Source: Buxus sempervirens (lineage: Eukaryota > Streptophyta > Magnoliopsida > Buxales > Buxaceae). Taken from it: a DNA stretch of 64,000 bases. The notes beneath the pieces were generated by a model, which had not been told where the DNA came from, did not search any database, and saw nothing but the letters and a program-made list of their open reading frames with translations. This document shows positions 23,803 through 36,036 of the stretch, piece after piece (within the stretch, counting starts at the first letter, position 1; every line of letters begins with the position of its first letter). A program made the translations under genes and the position numbers. Where the stretch lies: positions 35,204,392-35,268,391 of the forward strand of contig OX387190.1 in assembly GCA_947561395.2 (NCBI GenBank). Direction: 5' to 3'.

Positions 23803-26692
23803 TGGTAGTTGGGTTGTGACACTGGATTTCCTGAATTAGACCTCATTATCAGAGTTTATATATTTGGGTGCTTTTAATTTGTCACATATTTGGTCCTTGA
23901 AACTTGAGATGGTCGGGTGATACACCTTTTCCAGTTTTTTATTTTCTCCTGATTGTTGCTCTCTTTTAAACATTGTTATCAATGTGGTATATGTGACAAA
24001 TTAGACGTTGAATGCAGAGTCTTGTAGCTAGTTGATTTTTTCTTTTGCTGTTGTACAAAATATATATTTGTACTTGTAGGAACCAGCTTATCAAAGGATC
24101 GAGACTGATTTCTTTCTTTCTTTTTTGGGTTATGTTTTTGTTTTGTTTTGTCTCTGTTCCTTATTTGACAGATATGTTTCCCCCTATAAAATGGTTTCTT
24201 CCCCTTGCAAATAACTTTGGTCCCTGCAAGAATTAGAAATGATCTCCATGTTTTGTGCATTGAGTATAAAATTGGATGTAAGTGGGAGACCATTTCTGCC
24301 ATAATAAAATTTACATGGTATGCCTGGAATTTGTGTACATTATGATTATATTGAGTTTTCTGGCCAAGTTAGCGGAAGAAGAAAATTTCTTTTCTTGTAC
24401 TTTCAGACAATTTCTTTATTGAAGGCATTTTCATACAAGTAGATAAATCCGTTGGCTTCAAAGAGAGGTCTAAATGCAGTTTCATAGCAGAGAGGAGGAT
24501 GGGGATGGCAATTGGAAAGCAGCTAATGATTCAGTTGCTACCACAAATGTTGCATCCCCTGTAAGTGAGTTCACCTCTTGATCTAATGATGAATATTGGC
24601 TATTCCGGATCCGAAGAATGAGGAGATCAAGAGAACAAACACCCCAACCTCTCAAGCTCAACCAAATTAAGGTCAGAAAGCTTCTTCTTCTGTTCATTCG
24701 TTTTGTCAATCATTCTTGCAAGCTATATAGGTAGATGGGCTTTGCCTTGCGCATTGGAACAGTCTGGTATTTTACATTAGATTACAAGGCCAATTCATGT
24801 GTGCTAACAAATGCTAGTATTAAATCTTACAAGTTAAATCAACTGAACTGGTTCGTATGATCTAAGATGTTTAAAAGGTATAAGTTGCAGGTTCTTCTCT
24901 TCTTATGAACTTGCTGGTAATCTTGATGACATGGTCACTTCATGGAATGACAAAGAGCCACGGATTTTGCAATGTCAAAGAAGAACCCTTGTTGCTTAAC
25001 GGTTTTTTAATCTGAGTGAAGTTTGAATTTGATCATAGATAGATTTATAGGCTTATCTTTAGATCTGAATCTTACCCCATGGGCATTTTATCGGATTAAG
25101 GAACTGATTGAATCTGATAATTCAATCTGTATAGGATACAGATCCCAGCCATTGACAGCCCTACTTGGGACCCAACTATAATTCTCTCTGTTTTCTGGTA
25201 ATTTGGTTCTACTGTAACTGAAGCACCTGCATCACTGAAGCTTTTTTTTTATCTTTTTAGTTCTAAGAGGACGAGTCCCAACCGTCAGGTGTGAGTCCAA
25301 TTCCTGAGACGTCGGCGTATGACGCCAAAGAGTAACGGCTAAGCTTCAGGACAACGACATCTTGTTGCTTCACGGATAAGCTTCACGACAGCAATACCCA
25401 TTTTTTCTTATCTGAGTAGCGTAAGGCAACTGAGGGAATTTTTAGACGAGGCAAAGGGAGATTCTGAGGGAACTTTCCACAGACTTTATTATGGAACCGA
25501 GTTGTCAGGTACGAAGTTATTCTTCTTAAAATAGTCTTGAATCTTATTAAAATGCTTTATTTGAGAGGCTATTTTAATACTCTTATTATGTCTTTCTAGA
25601 ATTTATATAAATTTGAATAACGAGAACGATGATAAAACAATGAAAGCTTTCCTTTCAGATTTATTTTTCCCAGATATATGAAGAAGATAGATTTTGGGAT
25701 AAGATTTCACATCAAAATCGAATATATAGACAGGGAAGAGTACAATTCCACGAAGCTTGAAAGTCTCGCATCCCAAGGTTTAAAAACTCGATATCGGGTT
25801 TGGTATCGGTCCTGCCGGATATCGAGCTGTATCAGCTGATTCTGAGTAGTATTGACCGATACTTTCAGAAAAATCCCTAGTATCGGATTTATAATTGGTA
25901 TTGTCCTATGGCAATACAGATACGTATCGGCCGATACCGAGAAGTATCAGCCGATACTTAAAACCTTGACGCATCTCATTAAAATTATATAAAGATTGAA
26001 ACTCTCTTTTAAAACAAATTGGTTTATGGTTGGGTCTTAAGATTTCTTCTTTTTTAATTTTATTGGGACCTATAAATAGCTTGGGTTAGATCCTAGTGTA
26101 TATATAATGACACAGAACTCTAATCAAATTTAAGTCTATGTATGTGCCACCTTATATATTAGTTAGAGACAGACAGACATATTTTCTTTTCTTACCTACC
26201 ATATATGAATTGGAGGTTGGAGGAAGAAAGAGATTTTCTTTTCTTATTCAATAACATTTAATATCGTTTTAATATTAACTTTAATGACTTTTTAATCACC
26301 TTTTTAAAAGTCCATGTAAGACTGCATCTTTGTGACGTAGCGTGTCATGGACTTCTACGGCCACTCCACTAGTGGAACGTACCGTAACCGATAAAGAACT
26401 TTAGATTGCGAGAAAGAAAGCATCTGCGAAGAAACGGATATTATTTTCTGTTTCGAGAATTCCCAAGCACGTTTTTGTTTCTCCTTCCTCAGTCCCCTTC
26501 TCCAAGTCATGGAAGTCTTTCCCTTTGCTTTTCTTCTTCCTTTTTTCTTATAGGAGTTTGAAATTGTTATGGGCTTTTGATTTTCGAGGCATAGAAGACT
26601 GATAAATCTGAATTGTTCCGGTGTGGGAGATCTTGATTTCTGAAGCCTTATTCTCGTAAGGAGGTGGGTTTGGTATTTTGATTTATCGGAAA
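23803..26692. other. Intergenic region with one MITE
   Basis: Contains the Myb-like 3' UTR, a CAAGG-type MITE at 25774-25968 and otherwise unassigned sequence. A coding-looking patch near 24480-24710, open on the minus strand and partly on the plus strand, has no domain I recognise. The last 250 bp before 26693 have the pyrimidine-rich look of a plant 5' UTR. Confidence 0.4.
25774..25968. mobile_element. MITE of the CAAGGTTTTAAG family (copy 1)
   Basis: A 195-bp element starts CAAGGTTTAAAAACTCGATATCGG and its right end, reversed, reads CAAGGTTTTAAGTATCGG. Six-base CGCATC occurs at both flanks; the 8-bp flanks TCGCATCC and ACGCATCT match at 6 of 8 positions and may be a decayed target duplication. 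The interior is saturated with TATCGG/CCGATA words in both orientations. It shares termini and design with the element at 46797-47112. It has no coding capacity. An 8-bp duplication would suggest the hAT superfamily. Confidence 0.68.
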
Positions 26693-26863
26693 ATGGCGAG
26701 CTTGTTACCGATGGTGTTTGGATTGGGTTTCTGTGTTTCGACGATATGGGGTTTGCAAGAGAGACGCTTCACAGCCTTTTACGAGGTGGTTAGTACCGCT
26801 GTCGGAGCAGCGATCACGGCTTTTCTGTTCTGCTTTCTGGGGATCAGTAGGAGATGGAGGTGA
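26693..26863 (+). CDS. Possible 56-residue two-helix membrane protein
   Basis: A short frame starts in a strong plant context (AAAATGGCG) behind a pyrimidine-rich, 5'-UTR-like leader and ends with TGA at 26861-26863. The product has two predicted membrane segments, about residues 3-20 and 33-50, separated by the charged stretch QERR, and ends with the basic cluster SRRWR. That pattern is coherent for a small membrane protein, but I do not recognise a family. The next 300 bp show no continuation. A chance frame is possible. Confidence 0.4.
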   Translation: MASLLPMVFGLGFCVSTIWGLQERRFTAFYEVVSTAVGAAITAFLFCFLGISRRWR

Positions 26864-28724
26864 TTTGTTTTGCTTTTGTCCGATTCTGTTCTTCTTCATC
26901 TCTGTTCTTCTTACCAACCATCTTTCCTCTATTTTACTTGTTCGGCTCCCAGTACTGGTTGTTTTGTATTAATTGATTTTGTTTCTATCGTAAACAAACG
27001 ATACAGAATTGGCCTCGTGTTGCAGAATATGCCTGCTCTTTAATGTGGTGTTTATTAATCGTAAGGTCATATCAATGATATCATCCATTATACATCAAAT
27101 CGAATCGGAATGTGACCGGTCCCTACTCTTTTTAAGGGAAGATATCGTCTAATGCCGCTTATTACTAGCATGCGATTATGAGCTACTGTCATGTGTAGCA
27201 TCGTGAGATTAGATCTTTTTATCAAAAAGTTTGTTTTCTACATTTTCAAAAAGGAAAAAACTGCAACCCTTAGATGTTACATATGTCAACATCTGAATCA
27301 AGCAACAATGACAGCAACAGCAGTGACAGCTGCAGTGAAAGGTCGCAGACAATTTCAACCCTTAGATGTTCCACCCATTCCCAAAATCAATATCTAGGTG
27401 ATTATTTGTTCGATATATGGTTTTTAATCTTGGTCGATATTATTAAATGCCAACACCATTAAATCCTGACAAAAATAAATATTAGTGGGTACATATATGT
27501 ATAGGTAGTGGCCGTCCCACCCCTAATGCTTAGAATTTGGTAATATTAAAGTATTATTTATATGTATATATATATCATATATGAAAAATATATATTTAAT
27601 AAATAAATATATTATTAATTGATATATTCTATTTAAAAACATAAATTTTTTTACATTTTGTATACAACCGGGTCAAGTTGACTTACTCATTACCAACCTA
27701 ATAGGAATAGATTTAGGGTTTGGTATTGGCTAAACCTTTTCTGGGAGTGGGTTTGGCATTGCCATCCCTAGCAGTGGATGCAAATACGAAAGCTAAGATT
27801 AAAAAGTAAAAACCATGATTGGATATGAGGAATCTTTAGCTTTGAGTCTTACTTGTGTGGTTTATCGAGCCATTGAGTATTGGGTAAAGTGGCTATAGGG
27901 GAGTCTATGGATAATAACCCCATTTTTTTTTATTACTTATCATATTGGTATGAGTAAGGGTGCAACCTGTCCACGTTGGTATGAGCCTAACCCATGTCCA
28001 CGTTGTGTTGGTTAAATTCAAAAACCGAGCTTTCAAATATTTAGTTTAGTTTTAGTTCTAAAAGTATTAACTCAAATTAGGTTTTTCAGTTTTAGTTTGA
28101 AGCCTTGGTCAAACTAAACCAAACAAAAACATAATTTATGACATGCTTTTCTAAACCAAATCGATTTATATATATAGTGTATATAATACATGGTATGTTA
28201 CGTGATAAATTATAATGTATACAATTAATAGGTAATAATTTGTAACGTGAGTGAAGTCCATCTCTTATATGATAGGTGAAACAATGATAAATTCTCAATG
28301 TGAAACAAGTTCTAATAGAACAATACAACGTGGACATGGGTTAGGCTACCATATTGAAAACCCAACAACACATAAGAGGAGATGCCTCAACTTTAAAATC
28401 TAGGCATTAAAGTGAGAAAAGTCCATTTTTTATATGATAGGTGAAACAATAGTGAATTTGTGGAACAAATTCCAGCAGAATACATGTTAAATTGACCTAA
28501 TCAAAACCAAATTAATCCGAATTTACATTTTGAATTGGATTTATTTGGATTCAGGATTTTTCATTTAAATTTGGTTCCATTTGCGGGTTGGGAAGGCCGG
28601 TTCTCCGCGTCGGAGCCGTATAATCAAAGGCGAGCTGTCGACATTAGTGAAAAATGGGGAATGAATTATGTTCTTCTCCTTCCTCTTACAGTTCTCTGTG
28701 ATTTTTTGCCGTTAGAAACATCAG
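26864..28724. other. Intergenic region with inverted and direct repeats
   Basis: Upstream of the PPR gene lies AT-rich sequence (27535-27660 is nearly pure A/T). It carries a 23-bp perfect inverted repeat (27984-28006 and 28325-28347) and a roughly 65-bp imperfect direct repeat (about 28254-28321 and 28419-28482). A CAACCCTTAGATGTT word is repeated near 27264 and 27357. No gene is supported. Confidence 0.45.
27984..28347. repeat. 23-bp perfect inverted repeats enclosing 318 bp
   Basis: The 23 bases at 27984-28006 (beginning AGCCTAACCCATG) recur exactly inverted at 28325-28347 (ending CATGGGTTAGGCT). The outer flanks show no clear target duplication, so it may be a decayed MITE or a foldback. 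The enclosed sequence is AT-rich and non-coding. Confidence 0.6.
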
Positions 28725-31100
28725 ATGGAGACACCAAAGCCACCCCAAGTCCAGCCCACTGCCTCCGAAACCATCGACTCCATAATCTCCATTCTCGCCT
28801 CCGAGACTTCCCCGCTCCAATCTCTCCGTCCCTACCTTCCCCATCTCACTCCGTCTCTAATCCCATCAATCCTCTCCTCCACCTCCCTCTCTTGCTGCCC
28901 AAACACTCTCCTTTCCTTCTTCAAATGGTGCCACTCTCACCTCCCGACCTTCTCCCAAGACCCCACAATCTCCCTCCCTTCCCTCCTCACCCTCCTCCCT
29001 CGCCTCTTCCACCACAACAAGTTCTCCGACGCCAAGTCCCTCCTCCTCTCCTTCATCGCCTCCGATCGTCGCCACCACCTCCACGACTCCCTCATCCACT
29101 CCCCTCGCCGATTTCCTTCCCCAACCAAAGCCCTCCTTGACACTGCCATTGGCGCCTACGTACAGTCCGGTAAACCCCACCTCGCCGTTCAGATTTTCAA
29201 GAAGATGAAGCGTCACGGCTTGCGCCCCAAACTCCTTACTTGCAACACTCTCCTCAATTCCCTGGTAAGATACCCGTCTTCCCATTCTGCTTCGATTTCT
29301 AGAGAGATTTTCGATGATTCAATCAGGATGGGGGTTTCCCCGGATACCAGAACTTTTAATATAATGATTTACGGTTATTGTTCGGAGTTTAAGTTTAAGG
29401 ATGCTATGGAGCTTCTGAACCGGATGCCTGATTTCAACTGTTCTCCTGACAATATCAGTTATAATCCAATCCTAGATGCTTTCTGCAAGAAGGGTAGGCT
29501 GAATGAGGCTCGAGATTTACTTCTCCACATGAGAGATAGAGGGCTGTTCCCTAATCAGTGTACGTATAACACTTTGGTTTGTGGATATTGTCGTTTGGGG
29601 TGGTTGAAGGAGGCTGCTAAGGTAATTGAGTTGATGACCCAGAGCAATCTTTTGCCGGATGTTTGGACTTATAACACCTTAATTAGTGGGTTTTGTAAGG
29701 AGGGAAAGATTGATGAAGCTTTTAAGCTTCGTGATCAGATGGAGAGTCTGAAGGTGCTGCCTGACGTGGTTACGTACAATACATTGATTAATGGGTGTCT
29801 GGAGTGGAAGAGCAGATCAGAGGCATTTAAGCTGCTCGAGGAAATGGATGAGAAGGGTGTGAAGCCTAATGAGGTTACTTACAATACTCTTATCAAGGAT
29901 TCCTGTAAACTGGGTAAGATGGAGGAAGCAAGAAACTATATTCAAAAGATGGAGCAAAGTGGGTTTTCACCAGAGTGTCGTCCTTACAATACCTTGATCA
30001 ATGGGTATTTAAAAGGAGGGAATTTTGGTGAAGCTTTTAATATTATGAATGAGATGGCTCAGAAGGGTTTAAGGATGGATAATTTTAGCCTCAATACTTT
30101 TCTTTACACTCTCTGTGGAGAAAAGAAGTTTGATGAGGCCTGTGAGTTACTTCAAAGTGCCATGAAGCGGGGCTATTTTCCAGATGAGGTTAGTTATGGC
30201 ACTCTGATCGTGGGATGCTTTAGGAATAAGGATGTGGATAAAGCTTTGAAGCTGTGGGATGAGATGAAGGAGAGAGATATCATTCCTAGTATTGTTACCT
30301 ATAATTCAATTATTGGAGGGCTATGTAAGTCGGGAAAGACTGAGCAGGCAATTACCAAGTTAAATGACCTTTTGGAGAGTGGATTGGTTCCAGATGAAAT
30401 TACATACAACTCAATTATCCATGGGTACTGCTGTGAGGGGAATGTGGAGAAAGCATTTCAATTCCATAATAAAATGGTTGAGAAATCTTTCAAGCCCGAT
30501 GTTTTTACATGTAACATTCTTATATGTGGCCTTTGCAGAGAGGGAATGCTAGAGAAGGCTCTTAAGCTATTTCGCACATGGATTTCGAAAGGGAAAGTTG
30601 TTGATGCTGTTACCTATAACACACTGATTAAGAGCCTGTGCAAACATGGGAAAGTGGAGGATGCATTAGAACTGCTATCGGAAATGGAAGAGAAGAACCT
30701 GGGTCCTAAGCACTATGCGTACAATGCCGTTCTATGTGCACTTACGGAGACGGGCAAAACCAAGGAAGCAGAGGAGTTGCGGTGTAAGATGATTGAGACG
30801 GAAAATTTACCTGATCAGTCTTCTTTTGCTGCACCAGAAATAGCTGTCTCTGTAGGAGTACAAGAGAAAGGGGAAGGTGTAGCGCATGGTGAATCTTTGC
30901 ATGATTCTGATTCAGCTTCTATTGCTGAATCAAAGCGCATAGATGGGCTGTGTAATGAGGGAAAGTACAAAGAAGCAATGTCCGTCTTTAGGGAATTTAT
31001 GCAGAAGGGTATTGCTGTGGATAGATCAACCTATATTTCTTTAATGAATGGGCTCATCAAGAGGCGGAAAAGCATATCGAAGAGAGGTCTATTGAAATGA
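28725..31100 (+). CDS. P-type pentatricopeptide repeat protein (At2g16880-like)
   Basis: This intronless 791-codon gene encodes a P-class PPR protein, a sequence-specific organellar RNA-binding protein. About fifteen 35-residue motifs run from residue 136 to 690, with recurring VTYNTLI.G.CK.G...EA and PD..TYN blocks, and one more degenerate motif at about 738-775. Residues 1-135 are Ser/Pro/His-rich with few acidic residues, in keeping with a transit peptide, but the target organelle is not clear. Repeat order and sequence resemble Arabidopsis At2g16880 across the array. No E, DYW or SMR domain follows. The ATG at 28725 is the first in frame. A low-similarity insert at about 700-737 separates the last motif. 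The exact RNA target is unknown. Confidence 0.94.
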   Translation: METPKPPQVQPTASETIDSIISILASETSPLQSLRPYLPHLTPSLIPSILSSTSLSCCPNTLLSFFKWCHSHLPTFSQDPTISLPSLLTLLPRLFHHNKFSDAKSLLLSFIASDRRHHLHDSLIHSPRRFPSPTKALLDTAIGAYVQSGKPHLAVQIFKKMKRHGLRPKLLTCNTLLNSLVRYPSSHSASISREIFDDSIRMGVSPDTRTFNIMIYGYCSEFKFKDAMELLNRMPDFNCSPDNISYNPILDAFCKKGRLNEARDLLLHMRDRGLFPNQCTYNTLVCGYCRLGWLKEAAKVIELMTQSNLLPDVWTYNTLISGFCKEGKIDEAFKLRDQMESLKVLPDVVTYNTLINGCLEWKSRSEAFKLLEEMDEKGVKPNEVTYNTLIKDSCKLGKMEEARNYIQKMEQSGFSPECRPYNTLINGYLKGGNFGEAFNIMNEMAQKGLRMDNFSLNTFLYTLCGEKKFDEACELLQSAMKRGYFPDEVSYGTLIVGCFRNKDVDKALKLWDEMKERDIIPSIVTYNSIIGGLCKSGKTEQAITKLNDLLESGLVPDEITYNSIIHGYCCEGNVEKAFQFHNKMVEKSFKPDVFTCNILICGLCREGMLEKALKLFRTWISKGKVVDAVTYNTLIKSLCKHGKVEDALELLSEMEEKNLGPKHYAYNAVLCALTETGKTKEAEELRCKMIETENLPDQSSFAAPEIAVSVGVQEKGEGVAHGESLHDSDSASIAESKRIDGLCNEGKYKEAMSVFREFMQKGIAVDRSTYISLMNGLIKRRKSISKRGLLK

Positions 31101-32863
31101 TTTACTTTTGGGTCCATTTTGTTCCACAATATGAAATAAGAAGAATAACCCCCCTGTTAGACTGTTTAATGAAATAGATTGCAAATAAGAGAGGCAAAAG
31201 GCTCAGGTATGCACTTTATTACTGTTTAATGCTCACCATTTCCCTTCATATACACATATGCTTGCAGATTCACACACCCTATATAGAATGGAGTATGTTT
31301 TTATATTCAAATGGAACCTCAATGTTCTAGTGTGCTTAATGCACGTGCACCTTTTTACCGTTGAAAAGCATATTTTTCTCTGTTCATTGGTCATTTCATG
31401 CATATTTTTATACTGGGATTAATAAAGCTGAACTAATTTCTGTTCTTACACATACATGCTAATAGAACAATTGAACAAAGATAATTTATTGATTTCTCTC
31501 ATTTAACATGTGGGAACAAATTATGCATGGATATGAACATGGACAGTTTTTGTGATCATTTATTTCTTTTTTCCTGCCACCTGCAAACTTAAGTTTGGTT
31601 GATGGGTTTGTCAATGGGTATTGTTCCTTGGTGATATAATCTCTTAATTTCTGTAGCTAAGCCTCATATGCGCATGTATGCTTTTACACTTGTAATTTAT
31701 AAACTAATAAAGCATCAATTGCAAGTTAAGCGATTCATTTTCTTTCTGCTCATACTAATTTCAGGATTTTAGTCAAGATTGAAGTGAAGGGATATATTGA
31801 ATCTGGTCACAACATGCTGGTGCTCTGGCACTGTCTGTGTATAAACAGTGGCTTTGATAACTCTGGTGTGTATGGTTAAAGATTTCTGGGTTTTGCATGA
31901 AAAATAAGCTGAAAGAGACCCCAAATTTATGTTTTGGGCTGATTATGCATTAGAGAAAAAGAAAAAAGAAAACCTCTTTTTTCACCCACTAAATGTAGCC
32001 GGACAACTGTGTGACTTACCATTTACAATTGGTTGCAGCAGCACTGCGTTAGATCATATATTTTGATTCTAGTTTTAAAAGATTGATCATTTTCTGGACA
32101 TATATGCGCATGGATGACAATGATACACAACTTCTTGGCTGCTTTTAACCTAAATGGGTTTTGAATGTACTGGTACGGACTCTCAATTCCTTAGCTGCTT
32201 TGATATTCGAACATGTATGCATGTATATATCAAGGTTGTATGTGTATACACCTAAACAGCTGTAAAGTAACCTGTATCTATTTAGTTTGGAAGCCATAAA
32301 ATGTCTGTTCTGGATGATTATAACCTTGAGTGACTGCATATCCATATGGACCATTATTTCCTTGTGGTCCAGGAACCTCTAATTCATCATCTTTTCTACT
32401 TACATTTCTCTCTCCTTCTAATTCTTTCTTTCTCTGCCTTTTTCATTTTTCAACGTTGTACTGAATTTGAACTTACTTCCACATGATATTCAAAAACTTA
32501 TTGTCATTTGAATTGATTCTTTATCTACATGCAGGGTTCATATATTCCGAATATAACATGGTGTGGATTTTCTCTCACAAAGCAATAAAGATGTACTTCT
32601 TTATGAGCCAGAGACATAAGTGGAAAGAGCTATTTCGGCGCACACATGAACCTAATGTATCAGATAAGTCGGAGTGCAACATCAGGAAAAGACTATTGAT
32701 TCTTTATTTTTAACCATCAATTTTCTTTCGGTATATCAATGGAGGCTCCATGGTTGAGTCTGGCATGTAGCTGACACATGCTCCCATATGGTTATTGTAC
32801 CCAGGCTAAGGCCTGATCAGAAATGTAGCTACAAACAAGACTCGCAAACAAGGAGGCCTCCTG
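31101..32863. other. Intergenic region between PPR and xylanase genes
   Basis: This is the space between two genes whose 3' ends converge, so it should hold both 3' UTRs. It is AT-rich and I see no gene, repeat family or RNA in it; the frame at 32483-32713 has no domain. Confidence 0.45.
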
Positions 32864-35716
32864 TTACAAAATTCTGGTTTCATGTCGCACTTGGATTTCG
32901 ACCGTCATTGCTTCTTCTGCTGCACTTGGTGGTGGTGCCACCATCACACTCTGTATCTTAAAGGCAGATGAAAAGGAGGAGGAATTCACAACTGGTAATA
33001 GTGGTGGGGCCTTAACAATCACATCATATTCACCATGGAAGAGGGAAGTCTCGAAGAAGCCTCGGCTGTCTGTCTCCCCCACCATTTGGCGATTCTGCTT
33101 CCACTCGCCAATCAGCTTGTCCACGACATCCCCAGTTGGGAGGTTCTTGAAATTGTTATCAGTCAAACACATCCTATCGCAACCCTCTGGATGCCATGCT
33201 GCCCATATCACAATCCCCTTAACAGCAGGATGAGCGTGTGCTTCCCTCAAAACCTCTTCCAAGTACTCTGCCTGCTTTGGGTTGCTTTGAACATCCACTT
33301 CTGTGAGCCAAATGGGCAAACCTGCTGCAGCAAGTGTATCAATGGACGATCTCATGTAAGGGATATTGGGAGTGATGAAATGGGACTCGAGACCAATCCC
33401 TGTAGGTCCCTTGTTACCAGGGAAGGACTGTATCTGTCTCAGCTTCTGAAGATACAAAGCTGGTGTTGACTTTGGATCCCGGCTATCCTCTATGGTATTG
33501 TAGTCATTCATGAACATGGTCGTAGTGGCATCAAGCTGGTGCGCCTTCTGGAAGAAAACTGATGATGCCTTCGCCCCAAGCTTGTCCTCAAAGAAGGAAA
33601 AGTGCAGGTTCTCATTAACAACATCCCATGCAATAAGCTTTCCAGCATATCTTGTGACTATGGAGTTGATCCTCTTGTCAGTTGCTGCTCTGAGTTGGTC
33701 CGGTGAAAGTGAGCTGACCCAGGGGAGTATGAACTTGGGATCTTCCCAGAAGATGTTATGGCCTCTTACTGAGATGCTGTGTTGTTGGGCAAAGCTTAGC
33801 ATGGCGTCCGGGACTGAGTAGTCCTCCTTGCCGGGGGACGTTTCGGTGCTGTACCACTTCATCTCGTTTTCAAATGTGGTCACTGTAAACCTGGAGGTGA
33901 ACCAGTTTTGATAGGCAGGATTGTCGAGGATGGTCTTGGCTATGGCAGAGCCGAAGGGGAAGCTCGCTTTCTTCTGTTTAATGGAGATTGTTGCATTGGA
34001 TATGATTTTACCTTCTGAATCAACTGCTTGGAACCTGACATTCCTCTTACGTATCTGCATGTATGTTTTCCGGTCGCTTATGAATCAGTTAACTCTTCTT
34101 GGACATAGAACGTAAAGTTTCTATACAAGAAAGGGAAATTTTAACTGGGTTTAATTTGTAGTTCAAGTCTCTCCATTTTACCTTCTGGATGCTCTGTTCT
34201 TGGTGAGATCTCCATTGCTTTTTGGTGAATGGCTGTAACGAGACAGAGTCTGCCCATATCTCCACAGACGCGTTTTTGCTCTGAAGAGGTTACAAAAGGT
34301 TAAAAATTTGCACAGGCAGCAAGTAACTTATTTTAAACGAAAAAGAAAAAGAATCTGTCATGGAAATCAATGAAAATAAGAACAGTTTCACCCATTTTTC
34401 ATCAATTAGATATATAGTCCGGATTCTTAAGATCTATTTGTATGTATTGTATAAATTTAATTTTGAAGTTTTTGAACTGTTGAAAAGTAAAGAACAAGAA
34501 ATTACCTCAAAATAGAGTTCAGCAGGACCAGACGATTCCACAGTCAGGCCACCTTTAAGCATGGACCAGCAACCAGACTCGGCAACAACTGCACCAGCAT
34601 GTTTAAAGCCCGTAGTTGTTTTGAACACAGCGAACACAGGCACACTTCCCTCACTTACTCGTACCCAAGCTGTTGTTCGAAAACAAAACTTATAATTGAC
34701 GGGACACCATCCACTGAATAATAATATTTGTTTTTAATTTCATTACGAGGGAACTGAACTTGAACAAATGGTTACCAGATAAAGTGTAGAGCTTCTCCTT
34801 GTGCATGTAAAGCTTCTGTGAAAAACTCTCATGTGGTTGGCTTCTACCATCAGCGACAATGAACTTATTGCCACTTTTTGATTTTCTATCTTCTACCTTT
34901 GCACCCCCAAATGCAGACCATCCTTTCAAGCCATGGTTCAGCTCTGGGTTGATGATGATCCCTCCTCCGTATTGGGGTTTGGGAGGTTCCACCAAACACT
35001 GGAAATATCAATAAAAACCAGAAATTAAAAAAAGAAGAAGCGCGCAGGGAATCATATGTATGTGCACGTCTGGTTGTTTCAAAAAGAAGCTTAATCACCT
35101 CGATGCTTGCAGAATAGTCGTAGGATAAAGCATCAGAAGCATTCCCTGCAAGAACAAAGCAGGTTCTTGTTTTATTTTAAATTCTATGGAGGTCTTACAT
35201 CTACAAGAAGCTAGATTATGAGAATGATATATGCACAATGTAAAACCCCCATCCCTAAAATGATGTTGTCCCCTTTGGCCATCGGGCCTTGTTTTACCCA
35301 AAAGGTCTCATTATTTTAGGCAGTCACAAGCCTACATATATAAACTTTCACCTTCTCCTCCCTAAGCAATGTGAGAACCGGGATCTTACATACAACTAGT
35401 AACGTTTGTCACTTTTCTGTGTCCAGAGGTGAAGAAGTAATAAGCCAAAAGTATCTGTTCTCTGGTTCTGAACACTGGATGCTATTAGACTTTAGAAGCC
35501 TATGATGCAGATCGGCTGATAGAAGTGAGTGCTAAGTTTGGTTTCTTTAAAATGTCTATTGAAGAACAACTAGTGAAGTATGGCCCCAGTAGTATTTCCT
35601 GAGAGCTTCGAAGTTAACACATAATAAGCAGTGATTTGCACGCAGTACATATATATACCTTCAAATAGAACAAAGCAGATCAGCAGAAGCAGAAGGTTTC
35701 CCTTGTACAGTTTCAT
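32864..35716 (-). CDS. Secreted endo-1,4-beta-xylanase, CBM22-GH10
   Basis: Six exons (35716-35659, 35145-35099, 34998-34776, 34669-34506, 34280-34182, 34054-32864), all GT-AG with consistent phases, give a 593-residue protein. It begins with a short basic stretch and a Leu-rich signal peptide (MKLYKGNLLLLLICFVLF), so it should be exported to the wall. Residues 36-190 form a CBM22-type xylan-binding module (IINPELNHGLKGWSAFG; SVEIWADSVSLQPF). The GH10 barrel covers about 198-540. The acid/base Glu is at about 345 (WDVVNENLH) and the nucleophile Glu at about 449 (WLTEVDVQ); HNIFWEDP supplies the conserved substrate-binding block. The tail resembles plant xylanase C-terminal extensions. All catalytic residues are present and no break is seen. 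Expected role: cutting xylan in secondary walls. Confidence 0.94.
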
Positions 35717-36024
35717 CTCGAGACCTTGAAACCCATTTGGATAAGTCAGTCAACTATCAGTTATTCGTGGACTACAAGAAGAGACTAATGAAAATAATTC
35801 ACTGGAGACCACGTAGGAGAGTGAAACTAGACAATCACATATCATTCATATCCATTCATGCACGATAGAGAGAGAGAGAGAGAGTTAGAAAAAACAAAAA
35901 ACAAAAACAAAACGATAACAGTAACTCAGTAAGTGGATTACACTGGCAGAAGAACCAAGGAAGTGAGGAGAAACACAGAGAGAGAGAGAAAGAGCTTGGT
36001 CGCTTGATGGTCAGAAGCAGACCA

Positions 36025-36036
36025 TAATATATAGGG
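36025..36036 (-). promoter_or_regulatory. Candidate TATA box of the GH10 gene
   Basis: The minus strand reads CCTATATATTATGG about 310 bp upstream of the start codon. The intervening leader contains GA tracts at 35866-35885 and 35975-35995 (CT in sense), typical of plant 5' UTRs. Only position and composition support this. Confidence 0.4.

Noticed and set aside
24482..24709. Coding-looking patch, open on the minus strand
   Set aside because: No domain recognised, no clear splice partners, and the plus strand also looks partly coding, so neither strand can be chosen.
27740..27775. Right-hand hAT-like terminus (ATTGCCATCCCTA)
   Set aside because: No matching left end or 8-bp duplication could be found within a plausible distance.
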